Part shown: one piece after another, positions 1-8,760 of the stretch
Position numbering within the stretch: the first letter of the stretch is position 1
Layout: each line of letters starts with the position of its first letter
Source of the DNA: Bacteroidia bacterium
GTDB lineage: Bacteria; Bacteroidota; Bacteroidia; Bacteroidales; Azobacteroidaceae
Direction of reading: 5' to 3'
Length of the DNA stretch: 64,000 nt
NCBI GenBank assembly: GCA_025996865.1
Contig: BNTV01000001.1
Span: forward strand, 66,825-130,824
Notes under the pieces: generated by a model
What the model saw: only the letters and a program-made list of their open reading frames with translations
The model's database searches: none
Told to the model about the DNA's origin: nothing
Position numbers and translations under genes: made by a program

Positions 1-1219
1 CGGCCAATAGTTGCGACCCGGCATCATCTGTTATCGTGATACTACTGCCCATGCCTGACCCCATGTTGGCGGCTATTTCTTTGACGGCGTTTATTTCCTC
101 CGATCCCGGAACAGAAATGCCCTGCCCGCCATCCAGATCATAGACAAACAGTTCAATCGGAATAACATTTCCGGCGTGTTGGATAGCATTAATGGTAATG
201 CCCATCCTTTCACCTGTGATACGAGCCGATCCTGTTACCACCGTATTCTTCGGGATAAGGTAATTTCCGGCCATCATCGGCTCCAACAGGCGCAAACCCA
301 CTTCCTGCCCGTCGGTAATCGTTACCGTCTGATAGACACACGCCCTGATGCTGTTTTTGTCTTTTACTTCCTCATCCCCTGCCGCCGTGTTAAACCCCCA
401 ATTCCGGGGCTTTACAAATTCATCCAGAAAGACAGAATCCGGCATCGGTGCGGTGAGTAGTGATACCACATTGCGGCGCACCTGTGTAACAGATTGTACG
501 GCTACCTTACCGTTTGTTGTTTGTACTACAGAGGCATTGCTACCGGAAGGCTGCTCTCCGCCGCCCATATAGCGAGCGGCAATAGCATAGGATTTTTCAA
601 TCATCGCCAGTTGTTCTTTTTCGGATGACTTACGCGCCTGTTCCTCTGTTAGCTGGCGTTCCAATTCCTGTATGCGCGATTCTAAAGCAAGCTGCGCCTG
701 TTCATCCACTTTCGTGGCAGGTTCTTCGTAAAAATTACCTAACTGACGGTTCACATCCTGATAGGCTTTGTTTGAAGTCTGGAAAGCATTACCGCTCCGG
801 GAAGATGACCTGTTACCCGATTCCGGTTCTTCGCAATAATCCGGTGATTGGGGAGTTATTTTTACCTGTTCTTTTTCGGTAGCGTTATCTTCGCCCAGAT
901 TAAATGCGAAATCCTGTAAGGAGCGCATCTTTTCCTGTTGCTTGGATTGCATGGCATCCTGCACGTAGGCTTCGCGCTTATCCGATATAATACCACTTTC
1001 TTTGGGCGTGGGCAAGTCGGTATTAAAACCGTCCTTCTGTTCTTCGTCTTTATCCTCTGACGGGGCGAAGATCAGCCACATCGACCCGGCGAACAACAGG
1101 AACAGTAGCGGGAAGATTATCATCTTCTTACGCTTCTGTAACTCTTGGGGCGTGAGTTCTTTTTTCTCTTTCCCCTCGACAGGCTTTTCTTTATTCTGAT
1201 TCAAATTCTCTGTACTCAT
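1..1219 (-). CDS. traM: Conjugative transposon protein TraM, 3' end beyond window
   Basis: Component of the Bacteroides CTn mating apparatus. TraM is thought to be the VirB10-like member that spans the envelope (family knowledge). About 406 codons are visible, starting at 1219 (MSTENLNQNKEKP). A cytoplasmic charged start is followed by one membrane helix near residues 33-55 (IIFPLLFLLFAGSMWLIF). Then comes a long periplasmic part with a coiled-coil-prone Glu/Gln stretch around residues 165-200, and a C-terminal region of the TraM type (MPDSVFLDEFVKPRNWGFNT; LLEPMMAGNYLIPKNT). The start overlaps the end of traL by 29 bp, as expected in this operon. The stop codon lies left of base 1, so the gene is cut by the window and not broken. 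Confidence 0.9.
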   Translation of the reverse strand, partial: MSTENLNQNKEKPVEGKEKKELTPQELQKRKKMIIFPLLFLLFAGSMWLIFAPSEDKDEEQKDGFNTDLPTPKESGIISDKREAYVQDAMQSKQQEKMRSLQDFAFNLGEDNATEKEQVKITPQSPDYCEEPESGNRSSSRSGNAFQTSNKAYQDVNRQLGNFYEEPATKVDEQAQLALESRIQELERQLTEEQARKSSEKEQLAMIEKSYAIAARYMGGGEQPSGSNASVVQTTNGKVAVQSVTQVRRNVVSLLTAPMPDSVFLDEFVKPRNWGFNTAAGDEEVKDKNSIRACVYQTVTITDGQEVGLRLLEPMMAGNYLIPKNTVVTGSARITGERMGITINAIQHAGNVIPIELFVYDLDGGQGISVPGSEEINAVKEIAANMGSGMGSSITITDDAGSQLLA

Positions 1220-1496
1220 AATTAAATTCGTTTATTAGTTTTACACTATCCAACTGCGATTGCTTCTGTTGAAGTTCCAGCTCCAACCGCTCGATATGCT
1301 GTATCTGCATCCTTTCGCCGTTTCCTTTACCTACACGATAAATGGAGGAAATAGTGAAGTAGATAGACAGCCCGCTAAGTGTCAGAACCATAAGAATGGT
1401 AATCAATATTCGGGCATCCTTACTGAGCGATCCGCACGCATAGCGGAGGCGGTCGCCCACCCATTCAAAGGGATTTATTTGTTTCTTCTTTGCCAT
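1191..1496 (-). CDS. traL: Conjugative transposon protein TraL (DUF3989)
   Basis: Small inner-membrane protein of the CTn transfer operon, 101 residues, the usual size for TraL. It has a short basic N-terminus (MAKKKQINPFEW) and one membrane helix at about residues 28-50 (ARILITILMVLTLSGLSIYF). A Glu/Gln-rich coiled-coil tail follows (residues 60-95, HIERLELELQQKQSQL). It sits 4 bp downstream of traK and overlaps traM, so translation is probably coupled. Its exact role in the mating pore is not known. The assignment rests on size, topology and position between TraK and TraM. Confidence 0.88.
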   Translation of the reverse strand: MAKKKQINPFEWVGDRLRYACGSLSKDARILITILMVLTLSGLSIYFTISSIYRVGKGNGERMQIQHIERLELELQQKQSQLDSVKLINEFNYEYREFESE

Positions 1497-1500
1497 GATT

Positions 1501-2124
1501 CTACCGTACTAATGTCCGCAAGTCGCGGTTTTCGATTATTTCAAATTTTTCCATTGCAAAACCGTGAGGATTATTGTCGCTCCTTACCGAGTTGATAAGG
1601 TTGCACCGGGTAACCAGAGATCGCTCCGTGATATTACTTTCCCTGATAATCATTTGCCGGGCGTAAGTCATGGCACGATAGGGATAAGCATTAAAATCAA
1701 TCGCCACACTATCCACCTGAATGGTCTGGTTAATATTGCCCGACACAATGCGGTTATAATACCCCTTTTCCTGCATATCCTGATAATACGCAAAAGCGCT
1801 CTTATCGACCAGAAACAAAGCCCGGTTGATATTGGATTCGATGGCCGAACGGTCGGGAGAGAGCGTAAAAAAGAGTTCGTGAAACCTTTTTATATGCTCT
1901 TTTGCTTCGACGGGACGGTTTTGCGAAAGGTCTTGCGAGAGCGCCAGCATAAGGGATTTACCCTCATCGAGTATGTAAATTTTCTGCCGTTGGGCTTCCG
2001 CAAAGTTGTATGACGACCATACGGAATAACCCGTTATGGCGAGGCACACCACCAGAAACACGATACCGAATATCCGTATCTGCTTGAAACTGCTTTCTAT
2101 ATTCTTTAATGATTTAAACTCCAT
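1501..2124 (-). CDS. traK: Conjugative transposon protein TraK (VirB8-like)
   Basis: 207-residue inner-membrane protein of the mating apparatus. It has an N-terminal cytoplasmic segment of about 18 residues (MEFKSLKNIESSFKQIRIFG), a single helix at about residues 19-40 (IVFLVVCLAITGYSVW) and a periplasmic domain. This is the topology of VirB8-type assembly factors, to which TraK is compared in the CTn literature. The arrangement traJ-traK-traL-traM is intact. The gap to traJ is 34 bp and no separate promoter is evident, so it is read as part of the single tra operon. Confidence 0.9.
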   Translation of the reverse strand: MEFKSLKNIESSFKQIRIFGIVFLVVCLAITGYSVWSSYNFAEAQRQKIYILDEGKSLMLALSQDLSQNRPVEAKEHIKRFHELFFTLSPDRSAIESNINRALFLVDKSAFAYYQDMQEKGYYNRIVSGNINQTIQVDSVAIDFNAYPYRAMTYARQMIIRESNITERSLVTRCNLINSVRSDNNPHGFAMEKFEIIENRDLRTLVR

Positions 2125-2158
2125 AATTTTTAATGATTAAAATTGATAAATTGGCGAT

Positions 2159-3271
2159 TTACGGCGTAGGGCCGCCACCTCCCGATGTCTGGTAATTCTG
2201 TCCGTTGGGTGCGCCACCGCCGCCACTTCCACCACCGCTGCCGCTACCTCCGCCGGATGAGCCGCCCGAAGAATTACCTCCACCATGCGAAGCCCTGCCT
2301 ATCAGGTTTCCGGCGATTGCACCGCCAACACCTGCTGTAAATGCCCCGGCACGGGCGATCCCGCCCATTGCTCCGCTTGCTCCGCCACCGGATTGGATAA
2401 TCCATTCGGCTACGGTCGGTACGCTGAAATAGCCAATAATACCGATGATGAGAAATATTATATACACACCATTGCTTCCGTCCGGTATATAGGACGGATC
2501 TTGGAGTGCGACAATATCAGCTTGGAGCATCAAAGCCTGAATTTTAGAGAGTACCGCCGAAAAGATGTCAGCCACGGGCAACCACAGGTACACACTTATA
2601 TACCGTGATATCCAGTTGGTCAGCGTGGATTGGAAACCGTCGTAAATAGAGAGGGCGAAAGAGAGCGGCCCCAAAATGGCAAGGACGACCAGAAAGAAGG
2701 TGCGCAGAGTGTCAATGGTCAGCCCGGCGGCATTATAGAGCAATTCAAAGAAATCGCTTACAAGCTGTCGGAACCACATCTTTATATTATACCATGTATG
2801 TTCCCACCACATCGACACCATTGTGCCGATTTGCCGAATGCCGAGTTCCGAGAATTTTTCTTCATACACCTCGTCATTGACAAGCCACTCTTTTCCCTCT
2901 CGTACCCGTGCCTCATATTCCAATGCATCCCGCTGTTGTTGCAATCCTTCCACGTTCTCTATCTGGCTTTCCAAAATACCGTATGCTCCCGTTACTACGG
3001 GCGACATGACAGCATTGATAGTACCCAGCACGATAGTTGGGAAAAACATTATACATAAGCCAATGGCGAACGGTCGTAAGAGAGGGAACACGTCAATAGG
3101 TTCGGCACTTGCCAGCGACTTCCATACACGGTAAGCCACATAGAACAATGCGCCGAGTCCGGCCACCCCTTTGGCGACACCGATCATGTCGGCGCAAAGG
3201 GGCATCATATCCTGATACAGATTCCGGAGAATCTGATGCAGGTTTTCAAAATCTACTGCTAATAACATCAT
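2159..3271 (-). CDS. traJ: Conjugative transposon protein TraJ (VirB6-like) with Gly/Ser tail
   Basis: Polytopic inner-membrane protein of 370 residues and the probable VirB6-like channel scaffold of the CTn mating pore. Membrane segments lie near residues 35-50, 70-95, 175-205, 225-250 and 270-295. A hydrophilic loop at about residues 100-165 carries the conserved motif WWEHTWYNIKMWFRQLVSDF. The last roughly 45 residues are almost only Gly and Ser (GGGNSSGGSSGGGSGSGGGS) and look disordered. I regard this tail as an unusual extension, not part of the family core. It is followed closely by traK, and traI ends 3 bp upstream of its start. Confidence 0.9.
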   Translation of the reverse strand: MMLLAVDFENLHQILRNLYQDMMPLCADMIGVAKGVAGLGALFYVAYRVWKSLASAEPIDVFPLLRPFAIGLCIMFFPTIVLGTINAVMSPVVTGAYGILESQIENVEGLQQQRDALEYEARVREGKEWLVNDEVYEEKFSELGIRQIGTMVSMWWEHTWYNIKMWFRQLVSDFFELLYNAAGLTIDTLRTFFLVVLAILGPLSFALSIYDGFQSTLTNWISRYISVYLWLPVADIFSAVLSKIQALMLQADIVALQDPSYIPDGSNGVYIIFLIIGIIGYFSVPTVAEWIIQSGGGASGAMGGIARAGAFTAGVGGAIAGNLIGRASHGGGNSSGGSSGGGSGSGGGSGGGGAPNGQNYQTSGGGGPTP

Positions 3272-3274
3272 GGC

Positions 3275-3895
3275 TTACCAATATCTTTCTGATGGTTTAC
3301 CATAAAGCGAACGCACTCTCTCCATATCACCCTTTTGCTGACTGCGGATAAATGAAATGGAGATATTCTTATTGGTATAATACTTGGTCAGGTTGCGGTA
3401 ATCGACCATCTTAGTATAAATCTGGTCTATCGCATCCATTCGTTCCTTATCCGACAACGACAGTCCGTTGCCGGGGGTAACAACGTTTTTCAGTTCCGTA
3501 ACCAAAGCCCCACCTTCTTCCAACAACTTGGCATAACCCAGAGCGATGGCTTCCAGTTCGTTTACGCTGAAATTGGGATCGGACACCATTCTATTGAACC
3601 CGCCTGAATAGATATTGGTAATCTCGCTTATCATTTCGATAGTCAGCTTTACTTTGCGGGCATCTTTAATCAGGTTATTGACCGATTTAAGCGCATCATA
3701 GTATTCTTTACCCTGCTCGTAGATTTTTACTGTTTCCTGAACATTGCTTACCAGATTACTCACGGTAGCAGAGGATTTAACCACCTGCTGAATGTTCTGC
3801 ACCAGATTGGACGGATCGAGAACCGCCCATTGCGCTTTCGCTTGAAATGTGAAACCAAAAACGGTTACGCACATTAATAAAATCAATCGTTTCAT
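3275..3895 (-). CDS. traI: Conjugative transposon protein TraI (DUF4141)
   Basis: Exported protein of 206 residues in the DUF4141/TraI family of CTn transfer operons. The open frame reaches back to 3985, but the start at 3895 is preferred. It opens a clear signal peptide (MKRLILLMCVTVFGFTFQAKAQ), and the extra 30 upstream residues are not signal-like. The mature part is largely helical (residues 40-120, SATVSNLVSNVQETVKIYEQ), which resembles VirB5-type periplasmic pilus factors; that comparison is an inference. The gene lies between DUF3876 and traJ, with 3 bp separating it from traJ. Confidence 0.87.
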   Translation of the reverse strand: MKRLILLMCVTVFGFTFQAKAQWAVLDPSNLVQNIQQVVKSSATVSNLVSNVQETVKIYEQGKEYYDALKSVNNLIKDARKVKLTIEMISEITNIYSGGFNRMVSDPNFSVNELEAIALGYAKLLEEGGALVTELKNVVTPGNGLSLSDKERMDAIDQIYTKMVDYRNLTKYYTNKNISISFIRSQQKGDMERVRSLYGKPSERYW

Positions 3896-3956
3896 GTTTT
3901 TACTTTTTATTTGTTTAATACTTCTTTTGAAAGGGAGAGGATACCCATTCGATAGG

Positions 3957-4274
3957 CTAATCCTCTGCCCTGTAATAGTCGCCATAGTCCGAAAGGATCA
4001 GTACGTCCCTTTCAGCATCGTATTTTAGCTGGATGCGCCCGTACAGGTAGAAAAAGGTAACGCCCCACCGATGCCATAAGGGACAGTTGAAAACCGTATG
4101 GGGATCATAAGAGAATTTAATTCGGTGATGATAAACTCCTGTGCGATAAATATACACCTCCGGCATCCGGCTCCTGTCCCCGCCGCAGCTTACCCATTTT
4201 CCCCTTATATCCTCCAACAGAAAATACTGTTGGCATTTCAACGGATCGGACATACTCCTGTTTCTTTTGCACAT
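3957..4274 (-). CDS. DUF3876 protein of the tra operon
   Basis: 105-residue soluble protein without signal peptide or membrane helix. The core (GKWVSCGGDRSRMPEVYIYR, then LYGRIQLKYDAERDVLILSD and GDYYRAED) resembles DUF3876 proteins, which sit after traG in many Bacteroides CTns. It is rich in aromatic residues and probably forms a small beta-rich domain. Function unknown. It starts 18 bp after the traG stop, and 61 bp separate it from the preferred traI start. An alternative start at residue 8 (MSDPLKCQQYF) is possible. Confidence 0.75.
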   Translation of the reverse strand: MCKRNRSMSDPLKCQQYFLLEDIRGKWVSCGGDRSRMPEVYIYRTGVYHHRIKFSYDPHTVFNCPLWHRWGVTFFYLYGRIQLKYDAERDVLILSDYGDYYRAED

Positions 4275-4292
4275 GACCGGTTCCTCCTTACT

Positions 4293-6788
4293 TTACTTCT
4301 TGCTTTCAGCAAGTTGTTTTATCGCCAGTTCTATATCCCCGCCCAGCTTTTCGGCCAGCTCCATCACTTCCATTTTCTCCGATTCCTCAGTTGTGTAGGT
4401 CAGGTATTCCGACATTGAAACTTCGGTGGCGTAAACGGCGCTTTTCACACCGCCCAGACCGATCCAGACTTCTTTGTAAAGCCTGCCGGGATGATTGGAC
4501 ATATTGATGGAAAGTATTTGCGAACGCTCTTTGTCGGTCAGTCCGAGCAGCGATTGGATAGCATCGAAGCGGTTCATGAATTTCCGCTGGTCGAGCAGTA
4601 TTTTACAGTCCGAGTTATTAATGATACTCTCTTTCACCACAGGAGAGGAAATAATATCATCGACCTCCTGTGTAACCACGATGGCCTCGCCGAAATACTT
4701 ACGCACTGTCTTGTACATATAGCGGAGATATTCAGCCATATTCGCCGACGAAAGCGCCTTCCACGCTTCTTCCACGATGAGTTGTTTTCGGACACCTTTC
4801 AGCCTGCGCATCTTATTTATGAAGGCTTCCATGATAATGATTGTAACCACGGGAAAAAGTTCTTTATTATCTTTTATCGCATCTATTTCAAAGACAATGA
4901 AGCGTTTAGATAACAAATCCAACTCATCTGCGGAGTTCAACAGGAAGTCGTACCGCCCACCTTTGTAATAGGGGCGCAGCGTGGTTAGAAGATTAGAAAT
5001 GTTGAAATCTTCTTTTTCAACCGCTATCTCCCGGTTATTCAATTCTTCCCTGAAATCGTTTTTCAGATACTCGTAGAATGTGTTGAAACAGGGCGTTATG
5101 GAACGATCTTCCTGAATACGGTGGATATAACCCGATACGGCATTTCCCAACTCTCCGCTTTCCGTCTTGCCCGCTTTTTCATCCGCGCTTTTCCATAAGG
5201 TCATGAGCAGCGTAACGATACTGTCCATCTTTTCCGTTTCAAAAACATAGTCGTCTGTAAAAAACGGATTAAAAGAAATCGGGGATTTTTCGGTATATGT
5301 AAAATATATGCCGTCCTGTCCTTTGGTCTTGCGCCGGATCAGTTCGCACAATCCCTGATAGCTGTTTCCCGTATCGACCAGTACGATATGGGAGCCTTGT
5401 TCGTAGTATTGCCTAACCATGTGATTCATAAAGAACGACTTTCCGCTGCCCGAAGGCCCCAATACAAACTTGTTCCTGTTTGTAATGATTCCCTTTTTCA
5501 TCGGGAGGTCGGATATATCCAGGTGTAGGGGCTTTCCTGAAACCCTGTCGCACATCTTGATACCGAACGGGCTTGGCGAATCCTTATAGTTGGTTTCTTC
5601 GGTGAAAAAACACAGTGCAGGTTCTATAAACGTGTAGAACGATTCTTCCGCCGGAAAATCCCCCGCATTGCCGGGCATTCCCGCCCAATAGAGCGTAGCC
5701 GCATCCACCGTGTTATGGCGTGGACGGCACTCCATGAGCGCAAGCTGTGAGCCGACATCGTTGCGGATGTGTTGCAACTTGTCCGCATCTTCGCTCCATG
5801 CTACCACGTTAAAATGTGCCCGGATAGAGGTCAGCCCGTAAGAATGGGCTTCGTTTAGGTAATGGTCGATCCACTCTTTGTTTATCTGGTTTCCTCTGGA
5901 ATAGCGGGATAGCGACTGCATATTGCGGGCTTGCTTTTCAAACTTCCGCAGATTTTCGGCGCTATCGTCCAGAAACAAATACTGATTAAAAATATGGTCG
6001 CAGGAGAGCAACAGCCCGACAGGAGAAGCGAAAGATAAAAGACAGTCGCTCCGGTCGGTCGATAGTTTCTCGTAGCGGATACTCGTTCCCACCCGTCCCG
6101 GTAAATCCTCTGCATCGGACAAGGTATGCACGCATACCTTTTTATCTCCGATGCGCAGACCATCCGCTCCCAGCTCCAAATCTTCCAGTGTCGTGGTATC
6201 TTCCGGCGACAGGGCAAAATACTTTTCGATCAATCCTGCGCTATCTGCCGTACCCGTTATCTCATCGTCCGTAAGACGGGTAAGAGTAATAAACCCCGAA
6301 TCGTTTACAATCCGTTCAAACTGCCCGACAGATTCCAGAAATTTCACGGTCATTTCTTTATCCACCTCTTTAGGGATGATATTGCCCCGGCAGAGGGAAG
6401 AAAAATTAGACTGCATCCGCATCCTGTCCTTTGTCGTTTTTGTAAGGAACAGGTAGCAGGAGTGGCTCAGGAACGGGCGCTCGTTAAAGTGCCGTTCATA
6501 ACTGCGCGAAAGGAAGCTCATATCACCGTCGCCCGTCTGCGGACGGTATTTTTCACTGACGAACCAATCCTGCTTATGCACCACAGTGTAGTCCGGCAGT
6601 ACCTTTACCGCTTTTACCCATGCGGCGTGTATGGCTTCATACTCGGCGCTGGTTACGGTAAAAAGTTCCGGCAGATCGACTCGAAAGGCTACCGTTATAT
6701 CCGCATCTTTGCTTATTATACATCCGTGTTCGACAGCCAGCAGCGGAAATTTGCTCTCTATCGTGGATGCTTTCATTATATTCCTCAT
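4293..6788 (-). CDS. traG: Conjugation ATPase TraG (VirB4-like)
   Basis: Cytoplasmic or membrane-bound ATPase of 831 residues that powers assembly of the CTn type IV mating apparatus. The N-terminal TraG/VirB4 domain runs to about residue 400. The ATPase domain has Walker A GPSGSGKSFFMN at about residue 455 and Walker B with catalytic Glu at about 675 (RKQLIVEEAWKAL). It also has the expected motif IVVTQEVDDIISS and the Gln/Arg-rich DQRKF segment near 730. The length is normal for the family and nothing looks broken. Its ATG overlaps the traF TGA (ATGA), which suggests translational coupling. It should be membrane-associated through TraF or TraE rather than through its own helices. Confidence 0.96.
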   Translation of the reverse strand: MRNIMKASTIESKFPLLAVEHGCIISKDADITVAFRVDLPELFTVTSAEYEAIHAAWVKAVKVLPDYTVVHKQDWFVSEKYRPQTGDGDMSFLSRSYERHFNERPFLSHSCYLFLTKTTKDRMRMQSNFSSLCRGNIIPKEVDKEMTVKFLESVGQFERIVNDSGFITLTRLTDDEITGTADSAGLIEKYFALSPEDTTTLEDLELGADGLRIGDKKVCVHTLSDAEDLPGRVGTSIRYEKLSTDRSDCLLSFASPVGLLLSCDHIFNQYLFLDDSAENLRKFEKQARNMQSLSRYSRGNQINKEWIDHYLNEAHSYGLTSIRAHFNVVAWSEDADKLQHIRNDVGSQLALMECRPRHNTVDAATLYWAGMPGNAGDFPAEESFYTFIEPALCFFTEETNYKDSPSPFGIKMCDRVSGKPLHLDISDLPMKKGIITNRNKFVLGPSGSGKSFFMNHMVRQYYEQGSHIVLVDTGNSYQGLCELIRRKTKGQDGIYFTYTEKSPISFNPFFTDDYVFETEKMDSIVTLLMTLWKSADEKAGKTESGELGNAVSGYIHRIQEDRSITPCFNTFYEYLKNDFREELNNREIAVEKEDFNISNLLTTLRPYYKGGRYDFLLNSADELDLLSKRFIVFEIDAIKDNKELFPVVTIIIMEAFINKMRRLKGVRKQLIVEEAWKALSSANMAEYLRYMYKTVRKYFGEAIVVTQEVDDIISSPVVKESIINNSDCKILLDQRKFMNRFDAIQSLLGLTDKERSQILSINMSNHPGRLYKEVWIGLGGVKSAVYATEVSMSEYLTYTTEESEKMEVMELAEKLGGDIELAIKQLAESKK

Positions 6789-7108
6789 AGCGCTTTCTTC
6801 TTTTTGCGGAATAAGCGGTATGGAATTTTGCGGTTTATCAGGTAACGGGGATGCTGGCGTTTTGCCATGAGCTTCATTAACCCGTTCTCACCGTATTTCG
6901 CATTAAGGTTGAAAGTCAGCCATACCAGTACCGATGCGGCTATTATGCCGAAGCCTATACAAATCCATTGGTCAATGCCGATCATGTAAAGAATTACAAA
7001 CAGCACGAAAACGGATAGCAGGCCACCGGCGAAAATGAACAGGTATTGTGCTTTCAATCCCTTAAATTCCACGCTTTTGCCTATCCCTTTATTAATATTG
7101 TACTCCAT
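6785..7108 (-). CDS. traF: Conjugative transposon protein TraF (DUF4133)
   Basis: Small inner-membrane protein of 107 residues, DUF4133/TraF family, compared with VirB3. The start at 7108 (MEYNINKGIGKSVEFKGLKA) is the conserved one. The frame is open to 7195, but those extra residues overlap traE and have no family match. Two adjacent membrane helices lie at residues 22-45 and 48-68 (LFIFAGGLLSVFVLFVILYM; WICIGFGIIAASVLVWLTF), followed by a basic C-terminus (RKIPYRLFRKKKKAL). It lies between traE and traG and overlaps traG by 4 bp. Confidence 0.9.
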   Translation of the reverse strand: MEYNINKGIGKSVEFKGLKAQYLFIFAGGLLSVFVLFVILYMIGIDQWICIGFGIIAASVLVWLTFNLNAKYGENGLMKLMAKRQHPRYLINRKIPYRLFRKKKKAL

Positions 7109-7131
7109 ATCGTTGTTTTTGGGAGTAGTTA

Positions 7132-7434
7132 TTAAAGGAAGAAAGAGCGCAGGATAGTGGCTGCTACTATCAGGAAAATACAGGCTCCGAACCAACTGGC
7201 GGCAGTTTTCGAGGTGTCCGGGTCGCCTGAACTGAACTTGTTATATACTTTGATTCCGCCAATGAGTCCGACCACGGCTCCGATGGCGTATATCAATTTC
7301 GTGCCGGGATCGAAATAACTGGTTACCATGTTGGTAGCCTCGGTGATACCCCCGATTCCGTTGCCCTGTGCAAATGCGGAGGAAACAGCGGCAAAGACAA
7401 ATGCCGCCGACATAAGAATTTTCTTCTTTGTCAT
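7132..7434 (-). CDS. traE: Conjugative transposon protein TraE (DUF4134)
   Basis: 100-residue membrane protein in the DUF4134/TraE family, pilin-like in size and topology (VirB2-like). It has a signal peptide (residues 1-22, KILMSAAFVFAAVSSAFAQ), then two membrane helices at about 47-63 and 80-98 separated by a short polar loop (KFSSGDPDTSKTAAS). It is the first gene after a 136-bp gap that holds a hairpin at 7454-7480 and an ACCACTAAAATTTC motif. Its expression may therefore be set separately from traD (inference). It is followed 23 bp later by traF. Confidence 0.9.
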   Translation of the reverse strand: MTKKKILMSAAFVFAAVSSAFAQGNGIGGITEATNMVTSYFDPGTKLIYAIGAVVGLIGGIKVYNKFSSGDPDTSKTAASWFGACIFLIVAATILRSFFL

Positions 7435-7453
7435 AACTTGAATTTTTTAAGAT

Positions 7454-7515
7454 GGTGCGGGGTTGGATAAGCCCCGCACCGGGTGAAACTTGTTTTTACT
7501 TGAAATTTTAGTGGT
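7454..7515 (-). promoter_or_regulatory. Hairpin and ACCACTAAAATTTC motif upstream of traE
   Basis: In the only sizeable gap of the tra operon, a perfect 9-bp stem (GGTGCGGGG at 7454-7462, CCCCGCACC at 7472-7480, 9-nt loop) ends 20 nt before the traE start. On the minus strand it is preceded by ACCACTAAAATTTC (7502-7515), a motif also found before the genes at 8741 and 35637. There is no U-run after the stem, so it is not an obvious terminator. An RNA processing site or a translational control element would fit. Confidence 0.5.
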
Positions 7516-7570
7516 CTGTGGATAGGCTTATCGCGCTATCCGTAATCGTACTTTTTCATTTCCTTACTTT

Positions 7571-8341
7571 TTAAAATTCGTTACTCTCATACATTCGGAT
7601 GTTAAAACCCGCCGGGACTTCACTCTGCAGAGTAAGGCTTTCCGCTGACCTTTCGGCGACCTTTTTTTGGAATGCCGTGAGGTAGGTGTTAATAAGGATA
7701 TCTACCTTATCGCCCCGTCCGGGCTGACCTGAAACGATAGCTTCAAACATATCGGTTCCTTTCAGGTTTAAGAGGACACGTCCGGTTTCCTCTTGTTGCT
7801 CCTCTGTAATTGTCGGATTATGTACCACATGGCGGTAGGCTTCGCCCATTTGTTCAAAACTGACCCCCTGGGCGACAGGTTTGCCTTTGATTGGCAAATC
7901 CTCACTTTCGTCCTCGTCTTCGGTTTCTTCCGCTTCTTCTTCCGGGAATGGTTTAACTTGCAGCGGATAGTTGATGTCCAAAGGCTCGTTTGTTTCGCCT
8001 TCCGGGACAGCACCGAAAACATCGTCCAGTTCTTCCGGCGCTATTTGCCGGGGGTGTTCGGGTACACTTGCGGGAGCAAATATATTCTCTTTTTTTGTAT
8101 CTAATTCAGTTTCAGAAGTTACGGTAGCTTCTGGCGGGGACTGGCCGGAAAGTGGCAACACAAACCGGCTCTTGCCGATAATATCCCCTTTTTTGCGTTT
8201 TGCCGGATTTTGCTCTTTTGCATCGCTCTTTTTCTTTTCCGTTTTTCCCAAACGATTCAGGTAAACCATTGTCCAGATGGCATAAATGACGGCAAACACA
8301 ATCAACAAAACGAGTATGGTATGGGAATTAATGGTTATCAT
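7571..8341 (-). CDS. traD: Conjugative transposon TraD-like membrane protein
   Basis: 256-residue protein at the TraD position of the CTn transfer operon. One N-terminal membrane helix (residues 7-27, HTILVLLIVFAVIYAIWTMV) is followed by a basic stretch and a long acidic, probably disordered middle part (residues 60-160, EEEAEETEDEDESEDLP). A conserved C-terminal domain has GVSFEQMGEAYRHVV and RVLLNLKGTDMFEAIVSGQP. Role in transfer unknown. Its first 14 bp overlap the end of the preceding gene. It is separated from traE by 136 bp containing a hairpin. Confidence 0.75.
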   Translation of the reverse strand: MITINSHTILVLLIVFAVIYAIWTMVYLNRLGKTEKKKSDAKEQNPAKRKKGDIIGKSRFVLPLSGQSPPEATVTSETELDTKKENIFAPASVPEHPRQIAPEELDDVFGAVPEGETNEPLDINYPLQVKPFPEEEAEETEDEDESEDLPIKGKPVAQGVSFEQMGEAYRHVVHNPTITEEQQEETGRVLLNLKGTDMFEAIVSGQPGRGDKVDILINTYLTAFQKKVAERSAESLTLQSEVPAGFNIRMYESNEF

Positions 8342-8741
8342 CTCTTCTCAGGTGTAAATCGGTTATATCTTCTCCCAAAAACAGAAAGTGGTGCGCCAGT
8401 ACATTATCAATATAGCTATACATAGTTACCGGTATGCCCTTTTCCCGGGCACTGCTTACGATTGCTTTTATACGGGCATGGTATTTAGGTTGGATCAGCA
8501 CATCTTTGGCATCATGGGTGGAGGTGTCCGCAGGAAGCAATAAAGCGTTGCAATAGAAGTCGCTCACTTCATGGGATATTTCTTCGCCTGTAATTTTTAT
8601 GCTTATTTCTTCCGGAGGAATACCTTCTCCGATTATTTCTTTTACTCTCCGCCTGTAACCGATGGCACGACGGATAAACACGGCGGCTATTACTGCGACA
8701 GCCGCCAACACGATACATAACATGATTATTTTGTCTGACAT
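8328..8741 (-). CDS. Membrane-anchored DUF3408-like tra operon protein
   Basis: 137-residue protein with one N-terminal membrane helix (residues 5-25, IIMLCIVLAAVAVIAAVFI). Its C-terminal segment resembles the DUF3408 domains of the next two genes: it keeps the pattern I..I...A...G.P...YIDNVLAHHF at about residues 90-120. It occupies the TraC position of the operon. The shared YIDNVLxHHF motif makes it a membrane-tethered relative of the two soluble neighbours. ACCACTAAAAATTCC (8746-8760 on the minus strand) ends 4 nt before its start. Confidence 0.68.
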   Translation of the reverse strand: MSDKIIMLCIVLAAVAVIAAVFIRRAIGYRRRVKEIIGEGIPPEEISIKITGEEISHEVSDFYCNALLLPADTSTHDAKDVLIQPKYHARIKAIVSSAREKGIPVTMYSYIDNVLAHHFLFLGEDITDLHLRRDDNH

Positions 8742-8745
8742 GATT

Positions 8746-8760
8746 GGAATTTTTAGTGGT
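8746..8760 (-). promoter_or_regulatory. ACCACTAAAAATTCC motif before a tra operon start codon
   Basis: One of three copies of ACCACTAAAA(A)TTYC in the window; the others are at 7502-7515 (minus) and 35617-35630 (plus). This copy ends 4 nt before the ATG at 8741, in the short gap after the previous gene. The role is unknown. The position suggests a translational or RNA-level signal, not a promoter. Confidence 0.4.

Noticed and set aside
2205..2432. Proline-rich plus-strand ORF
   Set aside because: It is the antisense reading of the Gly/Ser-rich TraJ tail.
3896..3985. Upstream extension of TraI (30 residues)
   Set aside because: It places a signal peptide in the middle of the protein and overlaps the end of the DUF3876 gene; the start at 3895 fits better.
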